Positions 22,701 to 33,318 of a stretch of 64,000 bases of DNA are shown here, piece after piece; the first letter of the stretch is position 1, and every line of letters begins with the position of its first letter. Source of the DNA: Cynocephalus volans (lineage: Eukaryota > Chordata > Mammalia > Dermoptera > Cynocephalidae); contig NC_084463.1 in assembly GCF_027409185.1 (NCBI RefSeq), positions 74,013,852 to 74,077,851 on the forward strand, written 5' to 3'. The position numbers and the translations under genes were made by a program. Under the pieces are notes generated by a model. That model was given only the letters and a program-made list of their open reading frames with translations, made no database searches and was not told the DNA's origin.

Positions 22701-23585
22701 CAATACTGCTTATGCAGTATCCCACAGGTTTTGGTATGATGTATCATTGTTTTCATTAGTTTCAATAAATTTTTTGATTTCCTGCTTGATTTCTTCTTGG
22801 ACCCATATGTCTTTAAGTAGAATGCTGTTTAATTTCCATGTGTTTGTATAGTTTCCAGAGTTTCGTTTGTTATTAATTTCTAGTTTTAATCCATTGTGGT
22901 CTGAGAAGATACATGGGATAATTCCAATTTTTTTGAATTTATTGAGACTTGATTTGTGACCTAATATGTGATCTATCCTGGAGAATGATCCATGTGCTGC
23001 TGAGAAGAATGAATATTCTGAGGTTGTTGGGTGGAATGTTCTGTAGATATCTGCCAATTCCAATTGGTCTAGAGTCTTGTTTAGATCTTGTGTTTCTCTA
23101 CTGATTCTTTGCCTAGATGATCTGTCTAATATTGACAGTGGGGTGTTCAGGTCCCCTGCTATTATCGTATTAGTGTCTATTTCCTTCTTTAGGTCTAATA
23201 GAGTTTGTTTTATAAATCTGGCTGCTCCAACATTGGGTGCATACATATTTATGATTGTTACGTCTTCTTGCTGGATCAGTCCTTTTATCATTAAGTAGTG
23301 TCCGTCATTGTCTCTTTTTATGGTTTTTAGTTTAAAGTCTATTTTGTCAGATATAAGAATAGTTACTCCAGTTCGTTTTTCTTTTCTGTTTGCATGGTAA
23401 ATCTTTTTCCATCCTTTCACTCTTAGTCTGTGTGAATCTTTATGGGTGAGGTGGGTCTCTTGTAGGCAGCATATAGTTGGGTCCTCCTTTTTGATCCAGT
23501 CAGCCAGTCTGTGTCTTTTGATTGGGGAATTTAAGCCTTTTACATTAAGAGTTGTTATTGAAAGGTGTTGATTTATTACTAGCAT
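19758..23585 (-). pseudogene. L1 ORF2: endonuclease and reverse transcriptase, two stops
   Basis: The frame is 1275 codons long, interrupted only by TAA at codon 292 (22710-22712) and TGA at codon 1134 (20184-20186). ORF2p makes the target nick and copies L1 RNA into DNA. The APE-type endonuclease comes first, with Glu43 in 'CCLQETH', 'AGDLNTP' and 'SDHNG'. The reverse transcriptase follows, with '[10 protein letters not shown]', '[14 protein letters not shown]' and the catalytic FADD at residues 700-703. The C-terminal Cys-rich segment reads CWRG-stop-GEKG. The second stop replaces a Cys that is present in the 33.1-35.8 kb copy, breaking a C-x3-C-x7-H-x4-C pattern. The first stop separates endonuclease from reverse transcriptase. 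The element cannot move unaided. Confidence 0.93.
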
Positions 23586-23772
23586 TTTATTGGTTGTTTG
23601 GTTGTCTTAGGTGTCTTTTGTTCCTTGCTTTCTGATTTACTGTTTGTTTTCTGTGTTTGTTGGTTCCTTAGGTTGTAGATAGTGTTTTTGTTAGCTTGTT
23701 TTCTCTTCATGAATGCCATTTTTATTATACTAGCGGGTTTAGATTTTTCTTGGGTTTTTATGGCAGTGGTAG

Positions 23773-24771
23773 TTATTTTTCAGGAACCAAATCCAGTACT
23801 CCCTTGAGGTTTTCTTGTAAGGGTGGTCGTGTGGTAGTGAACTCCCGCAGTTTTTGTTTGTCTGAGAAATAGACTATTTGCCCCTCATTTCGGAAGGATA
23901 GCCTTGCAGGGTAGAATATTCTTGGCTGGCAATCTCTGTCTTTTAGTATTTTGAAAATATCATCCCATTCCTTTCTAGCTTTTAGGGTTTGTGATGAAAA
24001 GTCTGATGTTAACCTGATTGGGGCTCCTTTATAGGTGATTTGACGCTTCTCTCTTGCAGCTTTTAAGATTCTCTCTTTGTCTCTGAGTTTTGCCAATTTG
24101 ACTATGACATGTCTTGGAGAAGGTCTTTTTGGGTTGAATACATTTGGAGATCGTTGAGCTTCCTGGATCTGAAGATCTGTGATTTTTCCTATACCTGGGA
24201 AGTTTTCTGCCACTATTTTGTTGAATATGTTTTTAATGGAATCTCCATTTTCCTCCCCTTCTGGAATACCCATGACTCGGATATTTGATCGCTTATGGTT
24301 GTCTGATATCTCTCTCAGATTTTCTTCAATGTCCTTGATTCTTTTTTCTTTCTTTTTGTCTGCTTGTGTTATTTCAAACAGCCCATCTTCAAGTTCAGAG
24401 GTTCTCTCTTCAACTTCGACAAGCCTGCTGGTTAAACTCTCCGTTGTGTTTTTTATTTCGTTGAATAACTTCTTCAGTTCAGCAAGTTCTGCTACATTTT
24501 TTTTCAGGACATTGATTTCCTTGTACATTTCCTCTTTCAGATCCTGTATACTTTTCCTCATTTCATCATGATGTCTAGCTGAGTTTTCTTGTATCTCATT
24601 CAGTTTCCTTAGAATTATCACTTGAAATTCCTTATCAGTCATTTCAAGGGCTTCTTGTTCTATAGGATCTAGAGTTTGAGATTTATTAACTTTTGTTGGT
24701 GTACTTTCTTGATTTTTTGTATTTCTGGTATCTTTTTTTTGGTGTTTATTCATTGTGGCAGGGGGTTTCAC
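23773..24771 (-). CDS. L1 ORF1 protein, intact (332 aa)
   Basis: Open from ATG (24769-24771) to TAA (23773-23775). L1 ORF1p trimerises, coats L1 RNA and is required for retrotransposition. The translation has the expected order: a basic, Ser/Thr-rich N-terminus (1-45), a long Lys/Glu/Leu heptad coiled coil (about 50-155), an RRM beginning near 'SNIRVMGIPEGEE' (about 160-255), and a C-terminal domain with 'ARLSFRNEGQIVYFSD' (to about 315). The length is close to the usual 330-340 residues. The second ATG (codon 7) could also serve as start. Unlike its ORF2 it has no lesions visible by eye, so it could still be translated. Confidence 0.93.
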   Translation of the reverse strand: MKPPATMNKHQKKDTRNTKNQESTPTKVNKSQTLDPIEQEALEMTDKEFQVIILRKLNEIQENSARHHDEMRKSIQDLKEEMYKEINVLKKNVAELAELKKLFNEIKNTTESLTSRLVEVEERTSELEDGLFEITQADKKKEKRIKDIEENLREISDNHKRSNIRVMGIPEGEENGDSIKNIFNKIVAENFPGIGKITDLQIQEAQRSPNVFNPKRPSPRHVIVKLAKLRDKERILKAAREKRQITYKGAPIRLTSDFSSQTLKARKEWDDIFKILKDRDCQPRIFYPARLSFRNEGQIVYFSDKQKLREFTTTRPPLQENLKGVLDLVPEK

Positions 24772-26265
24772 AGTTCACCGGTTTGAGACTAATGACTAAC
24801 TAGAATGTTGCTGTGGTTGCCAATTTCGTATGGCTCCCTCCGTGACTGCTCCGTTGGCCTCTCGTGCCTTGTGTGTGTGGTTGCATTGGGTCTTGGGCTT
24901 CTCCGGGGAGCCACCTTTCTGGTCAGCTTGGACTCTGCTGGGCTGGTGGATCACGTATCACAGGGTGTGTGATCTCTGTTGAGCTTTCACTTCCTGTGCA
25001 GGACTTCTCCCTGTTCTGTGTGCTCTGGCCCAGGCTGTTAGATCGTGCAGTGGTGACCCCACCGGGTCTGTGGTTTCTGTCGAGTCTCCGCCTCCCTGGC
25101 CGCACGTCTCCCCCCTCTGTGCACACTGTGCTGGGGTGGGGCGTGTCTTCTGCACCCCTTGTCTATCAGCTGGGCCTTCAAGACCCTGCTCGGCACCGCC
25201 TCGCCCAGGAAGTCTACCTGGTTTCTGGTAGGCACAGACGACCGGTCTCTCTGGGTGCCTTTGTAGCACTATGTAGATCTTTCTTGGGTCTTGTTCACCT
25301 TTGTATCCCCCCAGTATAATCCGAGTCTAGCGCCCGCTTGCAGCCTGGTCTCCCGCAGGTTCAAGCGGACCTGGGAACTCTCCTACCACACTATTCCCAA
25401 CCAGAAATTCGTTAGGCTTTTTTCCAAACTGGTGGCCGCAGAGATGGTATCTGCCACCCAGTAACAGGGAGTTTACCTGGGGCCGGAGTCCAGGGTGTGG
25501 AGGAGTGACAGTCGGCCCGCCCGTACTTTCTTCCCCTCCCAAGACTGGCCGGGGACGCCCCCTGCCACCAGCCCTGCCAGAGAACCGCGGAGGGAGTGGG
25601 AGCCGAGGCCGGTCCGCAGGCTCCGGAAAGCCGCGCGCCAGGGCAAGCAAGTGGGAGGGCTCAGTGATGGCCGAGCTGGGTGGGGCTGCCCGCACCTGGG
25701 AAAATGGAGGCAGCACCGGGGCGGTGAGTGGCCTGGTGGTGCAGGCGGGAGCCGCGTGGGCATCCACCCCCCGAACAGAGCTGTGCCAGGGGTGACTCAC
25801 AGTGCTGTGCCAGGTCGGGCGCTCACTCTGTCTCTGGTTTGCCGCCTTTTCCAGTTCTCGGCCGCTGCCTCCTCGGGCTGTTCAGTCGCGGCGCCGCTCG
25901 GGCGCTCCCAGGAATCTTCTTTAATGCCGGCCTGAAACCTCGAATCCTGAATAGGGCATCTGGCCGCCTTCAGCGCGGCCCCAGCCTCCGGGATCCTGGC
26001 TGCATCCACAGCAGCCCTGGCGCCGTGTTCCCTGTTTCGAGACTCGCTTTTGTAGCTAAGAAACAGTTCTTTTCCTGCTCCACACTTCAAAGCTGTTGCC
26101 TGTAAATGAGGCAGCCTCTCCTGCCGGGGGTAAAGTGGCGGTCACCCCCCACGACCGGTCAGCAGCAGCAGTCCTCCCTTAAGAGATGGCGAGAGGAAGG
26201 TCCACAAGTTTCCTGGCTGCCTGAGGCCCAGTGGCCACCTTTTCCACCTCAGCTACTCCGCGCCA
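24772..26265 (-). promoter_or_regulatory. Young L1 5' UTR, GC- and CpG-rich
   Basis: A 1.5-kb leader between the 5' target duplication and ORF1. From about 25300 to 26170 it is strongly GC-rich with many CpGs, unlike anything else in the window, which fits an internal pol II promoter and a CpG-island-like methylation target. In sense orientation it begins near 'tgcgcggagtagctgaggtg'-type text just inside 26265. The plus strand carries three overlapping long frames (24864-25319, 25495-25935, 25728-26105) in antisense; GC-rich DNA often gives chance frames of this size. Confidence 0.8.
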
Positions 26266-26281
26266 AGAGCTAGCTATTTCT

Positions 26282-27490
26282 ATAAAACAAGAGAAGGGCA
26301 GTTCAGACGGAGGGAAGACCATCAGAGTAAGTTCAGGATGTCTGAAATCATAAACAACGCTGTTGTCAAAATAGAGAGTCAAAGCATGAAGAGCTTTATA
26401 CAAAATATTAAGACAGGTGGACTTTATATTGAAAGTGAGGAGAAGTGTCCAAAGAATTTGAATCAGGAAAGTGTTGTGACTAGGTTGGCCTTTGCAACAA
26501 GTACCAGTCTGGCAGCAGTTTTCACTAAGTTAGAAGGGGTTGAAGGTGAGGAAAAGACCAGTCAAGAGGCAGTTGAGAAATAATAAGAGCTCAGCTAGGG
26601 AAGTTGACAAATTTGAAACTTGTTAAGGAGAAAGAATTAATAGAGCATGGTGATGCCATTGCAGTGTAATGGCTCCCAAGTTACTGACTTGAAAAACCAT
26701 TTATAAAATTCAGTAATACTAAAAGGCGAGGTATGGCTAGAGAAGATGATCAGCTCAATTTTGGGCATTTTCAACCTAATGAGCTATTGAGACATCTGAG
26801 TGCAAATGGCTGAGAAGCATTAGAAATACTGCCCTGGAGCTCAGAGGAGAGATGAGGGTTAGCTGTGTAGATTTGGGAGTCAATAGCATCTAAAGGTGAC
26901 TGGAGCCCTGCCAGTGAATGAGATCTCTCAGGAACAGTGGGTAAGTGATAAGGAAGGGGATTAAAAAAAGAAACTCTGGAACATCAGCATTCAGGGGCAG
27001 AAAAAGTGGAGCCCATATTCATGATTGAGAAGAACAGATAAGAGGGGTAGGAGAAAAATAAGGAGAAAACGGAGTTGCAGAAATTAAGAAAAGAGAGTTT
27101 CAGAGAGAAAGGCATTTTTTATTAAAATCAAAACTAAAAATTTCAAATAGCTACTTGGGTTAATAATCCATCTGTAACAGATAATGGACAGTATGATTAT
27201 TTGTAAAAATTTTTACTTAGATTAGAATTTTGATTTTAGAACTTCACATTAATTGATATTTAGCAAACCTCTGATCTTAAATTTTCTTATTTTTAAATCA
27301 GTACTTTACAAGTCTAAGCAAATCTGCAAATGTTTTTCCTATACTAGATCACAAATGAAAACCACGTGAAAGACAGTAGAAATGCTCACATACATTAGAT
27401 TTTTAAATTCAAAAGTTTGCATCAGGGAACATTATTTTTCTTTTTTAAAAATGTGTATGCACAAGTCATTTTGTTTCTTCCCTTTTTTAA
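26282..27490. other. Non-coding DNA with an unnamed ancient repeat
   Basis: Positions about 26640-26940 ('gagcatggtgatgccattgc', 'gccctggagctcagaggaga', 'tagatttgggagtcaatagc') belong to a widespread old mammalian repeat that I recognise by pattern but cannot name. Other parts of the same pattern occur at 44060-44240, 53190-53765 and 54225-54540. The 81-codon frame at 26338-26583 has no domain. Confidence 0.4.
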
Positions 27491-27494
27491 TATT

Positions 27495-27620
27495 GTGACC
27501 ATTATTTTTAAATGTTTTACTGTGAAAATTTTCAAACAAATAAAATTGGAGAGAATAGTATGATAAAACTTTATGTATCTATCTCCTAGATTCAACAATT
27601 ATCAACATTTTGCCATGCTT
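27495..27620 (+). mobile_element. Old L1 (L1M) 3' UTR fragment
   Basis: 'tgtgaaaattttcaaacaaa', 'agaatagtatgataaaac' and 'tagattcaacaattatcaac' are a block typical of old L1M 3' UTRs. A related block occurs at 31745-31860. Orientation follows the consensus as I recall it. Confidence 0.5.
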
Positions 27621-27689
27621 GCTTTGTCTATTGTGGAATATACTACTTCACAGGGCCTGGTTTTCCAAAGCATTGCAGTTTCAAATATT

Positions 27690-28148
27690 GACCTTGCGAG
27701 GACTGGAAATTTTCATCAGGCTATAAGTCTCTGGTGTAAGATATAGATTTGTGGCACAGCAAGATTGCTGGCTCAGAGACAGACTAGTTACTGATTGTTA
27801 TGTAAAGATACTGAGAAATTGCTGTAAGAAGGGAATGTTTGCTAAGATCAAGCTTGTATTTATAAGACCACTTAATTGCCTTACTGGAATGTCATCTGGC
27901 TTGTTTCACTGAAAGTTACCAGCCTATATTGTTAAACTATAACCCCACCTATGTTCTCTTCCTGTAACTTCTGGTCTGGAAAATAAATGCAGGAAGAGAA
28001 CCCCAATTCAGCGTTAATTTCCCAAGGAAGGGATCCCTCTCACTTGAGGGTTCCAGGAAGTTAACCGCTTCGGGCCTTCTCATTGCTCAGAAGAGACGGG
28101 CTTTGAGCAATCCTTTGCATCTCTGTCACTGAGGGGAAGTGGGGTGAC
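27690..28148 (+). repeat. Possible solitary retroviral LTR (ERV1-like)
   Basis: The stretch has LTR-like layout: a possible TATA-like 'gtatttataagacc' (27856-27869), a polyadenylation signal AATAAA (about 27981-27986), a downstream GC-richer R/U5-like part with short repeats ('ggaagggatccctctcactt'), and an end 'aagtggggtgaca'. The 5' boundary and target duplication are not clear (TGACC near 27690 is one option). No family name is certain. Confidence 0.35.
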
Positions 28149-28194
28149 AAATCCGTGGGGGGAGAAGCAGCACAAAGCAACAGTCCATTCCTTT

Positions 28195-28292
28195 AAATTT
28201 TTTTTCTTTTTTTCTCTTGTTTTTGTCCTCCCTCCCTCCCTTTCTTTCTTCCTTCCTCTCCTTTTCTTCCTTTCTTTTTCTCTGCAATATTT
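28195..28292 (+). repeat. Polypyrimidine tract
   Basis: About 95 bases almost entirely C/T ('ctccctccctccctttcttt' and similar), with a few purines at the ends. Such tracts can adopt triplex (H-DNA) structure. No gene is associated. Confidence 0.85.
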
Positions 28293-28379
28293 AAAAGTAA
28301 ATCCTTGTTATGTCATTTCATATCTTTTTCTTCAAAAAGTTGTTCTTCTGATCACAGTAACTTATAACACCTAACAAAA

Positions 28380-28990
28380 TTAGTATATCATCTTCTATCT
28401 AGTCCATGTATCATTTTCCCTGGTCACTTAAAAAATATCATTCATCATGATTTACTTAAATCAGAATTCAAACAAGGAAGGTCTTTGCATTTTGTTTCTT
28501 AAGTTTTATTTACAGAGGGACCTCCATTCCTCCTCCCATCTTTTTTTCTTCCCTGTTATTGACTTATAAAATAAATGTGTCATTATCCTGAAGAATGTTC
28601 CACATTCTGTATTTGACCAACTACTTATTCATGATCTCATATAACATAATATATTTTTCTATTTCCTATGCTTTCTGTAACTGATAGTTAGACAGAGAAG
28701 TTGATTAAATTTAGAATTCAGGTTTTTCTTTTTTTTTTAGCCAGTAATACTTTATACTGGTACTATATACTTCATATTACATCATGTCAGGGTCAACAAT
28801 GTGTGACTGTTTCACTTTTAGGGATGCTAAAAATAATTACTATGCTCAGGGTGGTAATCCAATGTCATATTCCTGATCAATCATTCTTGTAATGGTTTGT
28901 TTTAGTATCCATTGAATAATATTGCCTGAACCAATACTTCATCGAGGGTTGAAGAATGATGATTTTCTGAATCTTTTATTTATTCTCCAC
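28380..28990 (+). mobile_element. Old L1 (L1M) 3'-end fragment
   Basis: The sequence follows old L1M 3' text: 'gaagaatgttccacattctg', 'ttagaattcaggtttttctt', 'ttacatcatgtcagggtc', 'tatccattgaataatattgc'. Heavily mutated, with no frame left. Ends are approximate. Confidence 0.45.
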
Positions 28991-30294
28991 ATTCTACTGG
29001 GAACATTTTCAAGATGAATATTGTGTCATGACCTCATTTGTATTTTCAGCTTCCTTGCTTTCTGGCACTATTAGATCGTGCAGGCTTATGTTGTACATTT
29101 CTTGCCCCAGACCTTTAATCAACTATTTCTCCAAGGAGCCATGGTTACCTTTAATGGATAACAGGGATCCTTCAGCCTGGATTCCCTACCAAACAGATTT
29201 TTGTGCAATCTCAAGGCAGCATAAATAAGGGAAAAAGGAAATGAGTTAGGAAAGAATGTGAAGAAAGGTTCAATGATATGTACCCAGCTTTCATTGTTTT
29301 ATGCTAATCCGTGATGGAACTACATCCTTGCCAAATACATCTGCATGGCCATGTGGGGCATCTGTAGGTAGACTGTATGAAGAAACCATGCTTTGTAGAA
29401 AAGAGGGGAGCACATCATCTCTCTGGCCCTGTTTGTCTCATCTCCCACTGGTCAAAGATCACTCCTCCCTTGCCCCCAAGAAATTATTTTTGTGCACTTC
29501 TCTTCTGCATCATCCAACACTTTTCAGAGCATGTTGGGCAGCCAAATCCTATGCCCCATATTGTGACATTTTGACTGTTTACAGAAGTTGTGAAAAGGAC
29601 TAGAACTCCAGATTGGCCTGGCTTTGAGAGCAGCGGTTAAAGGGTAGAACCCAGTGCTCCAGGTCAAGGTATTTGTTGGTCCCATGCGGTGGAATGAGTG
29701 GACCTGATGGGAATTAGCATGGTGGTAGCTGAGGTGGAACAAGCGTCTCAGCATCTGGGAGGCAGTGAGGCCAAGGGAGTCTGGAGAGGTACATAAGATG
29801 TGTTCAATATAGAAACTCGTAATAATTTAAAAAATATAATTTTAAACACCTGGAGTTATTACTTCAATTTTTTCCCTTTTGCTCTTAGAGTAATCTGAAA
29901 AGACCTGTGTTTTTGCAAAAAGATGTTACTTTTAGAAAGCAAATTCTGGGTTGTGTGAGTTAGGACACTGCTAGAGAACACACGTCATTCCCGTCATATT
30001 CCATTAGCTGGAACTCAGTTGTCTACAAATAAGTTCAAGGAGGGCTGGGAAATGTGGTTTAGCTGTATTCCTAGGGAGAGGAGGTAACAGGTTTGCTGAG
30101 CCAGTTTCTGCAACATAAGTAATGTTTAGCACTGTAATATTTCTAAAGTATTGTGGTGATGTTCTCTTAAGCAGTTACTGGTTCCTGTTAGAGGCTAGTA
30201 TGTAACATGCCACAGAGGTCACTGATGAGGGGATCCAGATGTTTGGCCAAATAAAAGATTTTTTTGGTAACCGACATAGGTTTAATTCAAAATT
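28991..30294. other. Non-coding DNA, unassigned
   Basis: No exon or repeat family is clear. The part 29280-29780 is somewhat GC-richer and holds a 100-codon plus frame and a 76-codon minus frame. Their translations show no retroviral or cellular domain that I can recognise. Confidence 0.45.
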
Positions 30295-30302
30295 AGAAAA
30301 TA

Positions 30303-30894
30303 TTTTGCAAATATTTTCTCCCACTCTGTTGGTTGTCTTTTAACTCTGTTAATTGTTTCTTTTGCTGTGCAGAAGCTTTTTAGTTTGATATAATCCCATT
30401 TGTTTATTTTTCCTTTGGTTGCCCGTGCTTTTCGGGTCGTATTCATGAAGTCTGTGCCCAGTCCTATTTCCTGAAGTGTTTCTCCTATGTTTTCTTTAAG
30501 AAGTTTTATTGTTTCAGGGTGCATATTTAAATCCTTAATCCATTTTGAGTTGATTTTAGTATACGGTGAGAGGTATGGATCTAGTTTCATTCTCCTGCAT
30601 ATGGAAATCATCAAGTCGAAGGTATACTTGTTCCCCAATGTTCATCGCAGCACTCTTTACAATAGCCAAGAGTTGGAACCAGCCCAAATGTCCATCATCA
30701 GATGAGTGGATACGGAAAATGTGGTACATCTACACAATGGAATACAACTCAGCTATAAAAACGAATGAAATACTGCCATTTGCAACAACATGGATGGACC
30801 TTGAGAGAATTATATTAAGTGAAACAAGTCAGGCACAGAAAGAGAAATACCACATGTTCTCACTGATTGGTGGGAGCTAAAAATTAATATATGA

Positions 30895-30962
<68 letters not shown>

Positions 30963-31136
30963 CGGGGGGTGGGGAAGAAGATATAACAACCACAATTACT
31001 TGAAGTTGATACGACAAGCAAACAGAAAGGACATTGTTGGAGGGGAGGGGGGGAGGGAGAAGGGAGGGAGGTTTTGGTGATGGGGAGCAAAAATCAGCCA
31101 CAATGTATATCGACAAAATAAAATTTAAAAAAAAAA
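30303..31136 (+). mobile_element. Young L1 with 5' inversion (twin priming)
   Basis: The first ~300 bp (30303-30605) is L1 ORF2 in minus orientation. From about 30601 the text continues as the ORF2 3' end and 3' UTR in plus orientation, with CA repeat, GGGGGGTGGGG, polypurine tract and poly(A) at 31127-31137. The junction shares 'atgga' microhomology. The 8-bp repeat 'agaaaata' flanks the element at 30295-30302 and 31137-31144. The ORF2 tail 30566-30880 is open but is only a fragment. Confidence 0.88.
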
Positions 31137-31144
31137 AGAAAATA

Positions 31145-31744
31145 GAAGAAGCCATAAAGATAGGAAATTGGCTATCTCAGAATATTTGTAAGTGTTATGC
31201 TATAGCTGAGTCACAAGTTGATAAAACTTGGGTTGCTGACTTCTTTTACTATACTCCGACATTCAGGTCGAGATGCAAAGGCAATATAAGAAATGATTAT
31301 GTTGTTTATTGAAACTGCAGTTCAATTTTATGTGGTAGGAGCAATGAGCTATTTAGTGAATTTTGTTTTGATCCATTTAATGCAGTGCAATGTAAAACAT
31401 TTATCCTTGCATAGTTATGAATCATTAGCAATATGTATTTCACAAAGATGCAACTCAGTATTATTACTATTACATAAATATTGGAAAACAAAATAGAAAG
31501 CATCAAGGTGGCATATTATAATATTTTTTGAGAACAGAAGTTTCTTTATTAAAAGCATAGAAAATTAAAATAGGTTTTATTTGGCATAAGTTTCTCCTTT
31601 TCGTAAAAAGTTATCTTAAGGGACAATGATCTAGTATTTTATTACAGGTACTAAAGACCAAGACGTGGAGTTATATCCATGTTCCCTGGTAAAAGGTTTT
31701 AGTGATATTTTATAGTGGCTATTTCTGACAAAATCTAAAGCAGA
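31145..31744. other. Non-coding DNA, unassigned
   Basis: AT-rich, with short overlapping open frames on both strands that have no signatures. No named repeat seen. Confidence 0.5.
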
Positions 31745-32340
31745 GGGCTTTTCAAGTTTTTGTTATGGAAAATATTAAACTTAACACAAAAGTAGAGAAT
31801 AGTATGATAAATGTTCACCTCCTATCACTCACCATCAACAATGATGAATATTCTACTATTCCTGTTTTATATATTCTTCTCCCCAAATTCTGTTTATTTT
31901 ACTTGAATATTTTAAGGCAAATTTCACACCTCATATTATTTTACACATACATACTTCAGCATGTATCTTTTCTTAATAAAGACTATAAAAAATAACTATT
32001 AGTACTGCTATCATTCCTTCTCCCCCATCTAATATTCGGTTCATATTCAAATTTTCCCCATAGTCTCAAAGGCGTATTTTTATATTTGGTTTGTTTGCAT
32101 CAGGATCCCAAGAAATTTCATACTTTGCATTTTGCCAATGCTGCTCTTCAATCTATTTTAATGCCGTAGCACTTCCTTTCCTCATATTACATCTGCATAT
32201 CATCTATTTATGGAAGAAACTGCCTCTTCTGTCCTGTTGAAAAACCCACATATAGAATTTATCCGATCTCTTCCTTGTGACATTATTTAAGAAGTACTTT
32301 TTTCTTCAGCACTTCTTTTAAAATAGCAGTTCGAATTGTG
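31745..32340 (+). mobile_element. Old L1 (L1M) fragment
   Basis: The block 'agtagagaatagtatgataa' followed by 'caccatcaacaatgatgaat', then 'tttaaggcaaatttcacacc' and 'gcatcaggatcccaagaaat', is typical of an L1M 3' UTR, related to 27495-27620 and 28380-28990. Strongly decayed. Confidence 0.5.
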
Positions 32341-33037
32341 GTCAGGTTCATAATAGAAGTTTTTAAAGCAAAAATACTAAAGAGGTAGTGCTGGATACAT
32401 CCTATTCTATCATTTCAGGATGTATTTCTTGTCTGTCTGTCTGTCTCCCTTTCAGTGATGTTATCATCAGTGGGTCCAGATGGTGGAAGCCTGGTTTTCT
32501 GTGTTCTTTATCAGCATTTTACTCAGCGGTTTTAACATCTAGGGATAATCATTGTCTGACTAAATTATTTATTTATTTTTTAATTCTATCATTCTTTTTG
32601 CATTTATTAGCTGTGATTGTTCCATACAGTTTAGCTATCGTTCGTGAACTTATTTGATTATCCTGAAACACGGTCCTTACAGAAATGGAAGGATAATTTT
32701 TTAATTCTTTCCCTTTCTGTAACAATTATAGGAAAGGTGACTCCTGCATTTAGTGAAGATAATCAATGATTTATGTGGGTGTATTAGTATGAAAGCATGA
32801 AGTTTTAGATAGGCCATGTGTTTTAACCCATTGCTGTCACTATTCTTGTTGAGCTCAAGTGGTCCCCGTTTGTCAGGGGGAGACTTTTAAGTTGTCCTTT
32901 TGTCATGACCACAGTAGTCTTAATAGGTGCTATAAGAAGTCCCAGGGTCATCTTGTACATTTCCTTTTCCTACCTGAAACCTCAAAGCAGCCATTTCTCC
33001 AAAAAAGTCCTGATTCCTTTTAGTGGTAAATGGAATT
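32341..33037. other. Non-coding DNA, possibly more old L1
   Basis: The first half (to about 32660) may continue the L1M element ('gggataatcattgtctgac'). The rest is unassigned. No gene is seen. Confidence 0.4.
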
Positions 33038-33054
33038 TGGAGACCACAATTTGT
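33038..33054. repeat. L1 target-site duplication, 3' side
   Basis: 'tggagaccacaatttgt' is repeated perfectly at 35837-35853, giving a 17-bp duplication that brackets a rearranged L1. Confidence 0.95.
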
Positions 33055-33263
33055 TTTTTTTTAATTTTTTAATTTTTATTTTTTAATTTTATTTATTTAT
33101 TTTTTAAATTTTATTTTGTCGATATACATTGTGGCTGATTATTGCTCCCCATCACCAAAACCTCCCTCCTTTCTCCCTCCCCCCCCAACAATGTCCTTTC
33201 TGTTTGCTTGTTGTATCAACTTCAAATAATTGTGGTTGTTATATCTTCTTCCCCCCCACCCCC

Positions 33264-33304
<41 letters not shown>

Positions 33305-33318
33305 TTATATATTAATTT

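Larger units (their letters stand above)
19494..26265 (-). mobile_element. Full-length young L1 (6.77 kb)
   Basis: A complete minus-strand element: 5' UTR 24772-26265, ORF1 23773-24771, a 187-bp spacer, ORF2 19758-23585, and a 3' UTR with A-rich tail at 19494-19757. The 16-bp target duplication (19478-19493 and 26266-26281) has a single mismatch. ORF1 is intact and ORF2 keeps one frame throughout, with two nonsense codons, so the insertion is recent on the host's time scale. Its closest relatives here are the copies at 30.3-31.1 and 33.1-35.8 kb. Confidence 0.93.

Noticed and set aside
26338..26583. 81-codon plus frame right beside the L1 5' end as a promoter-driven host exon
   Set aside because: No domain or splice signal; the text belongs to ordinary flanking DNA.
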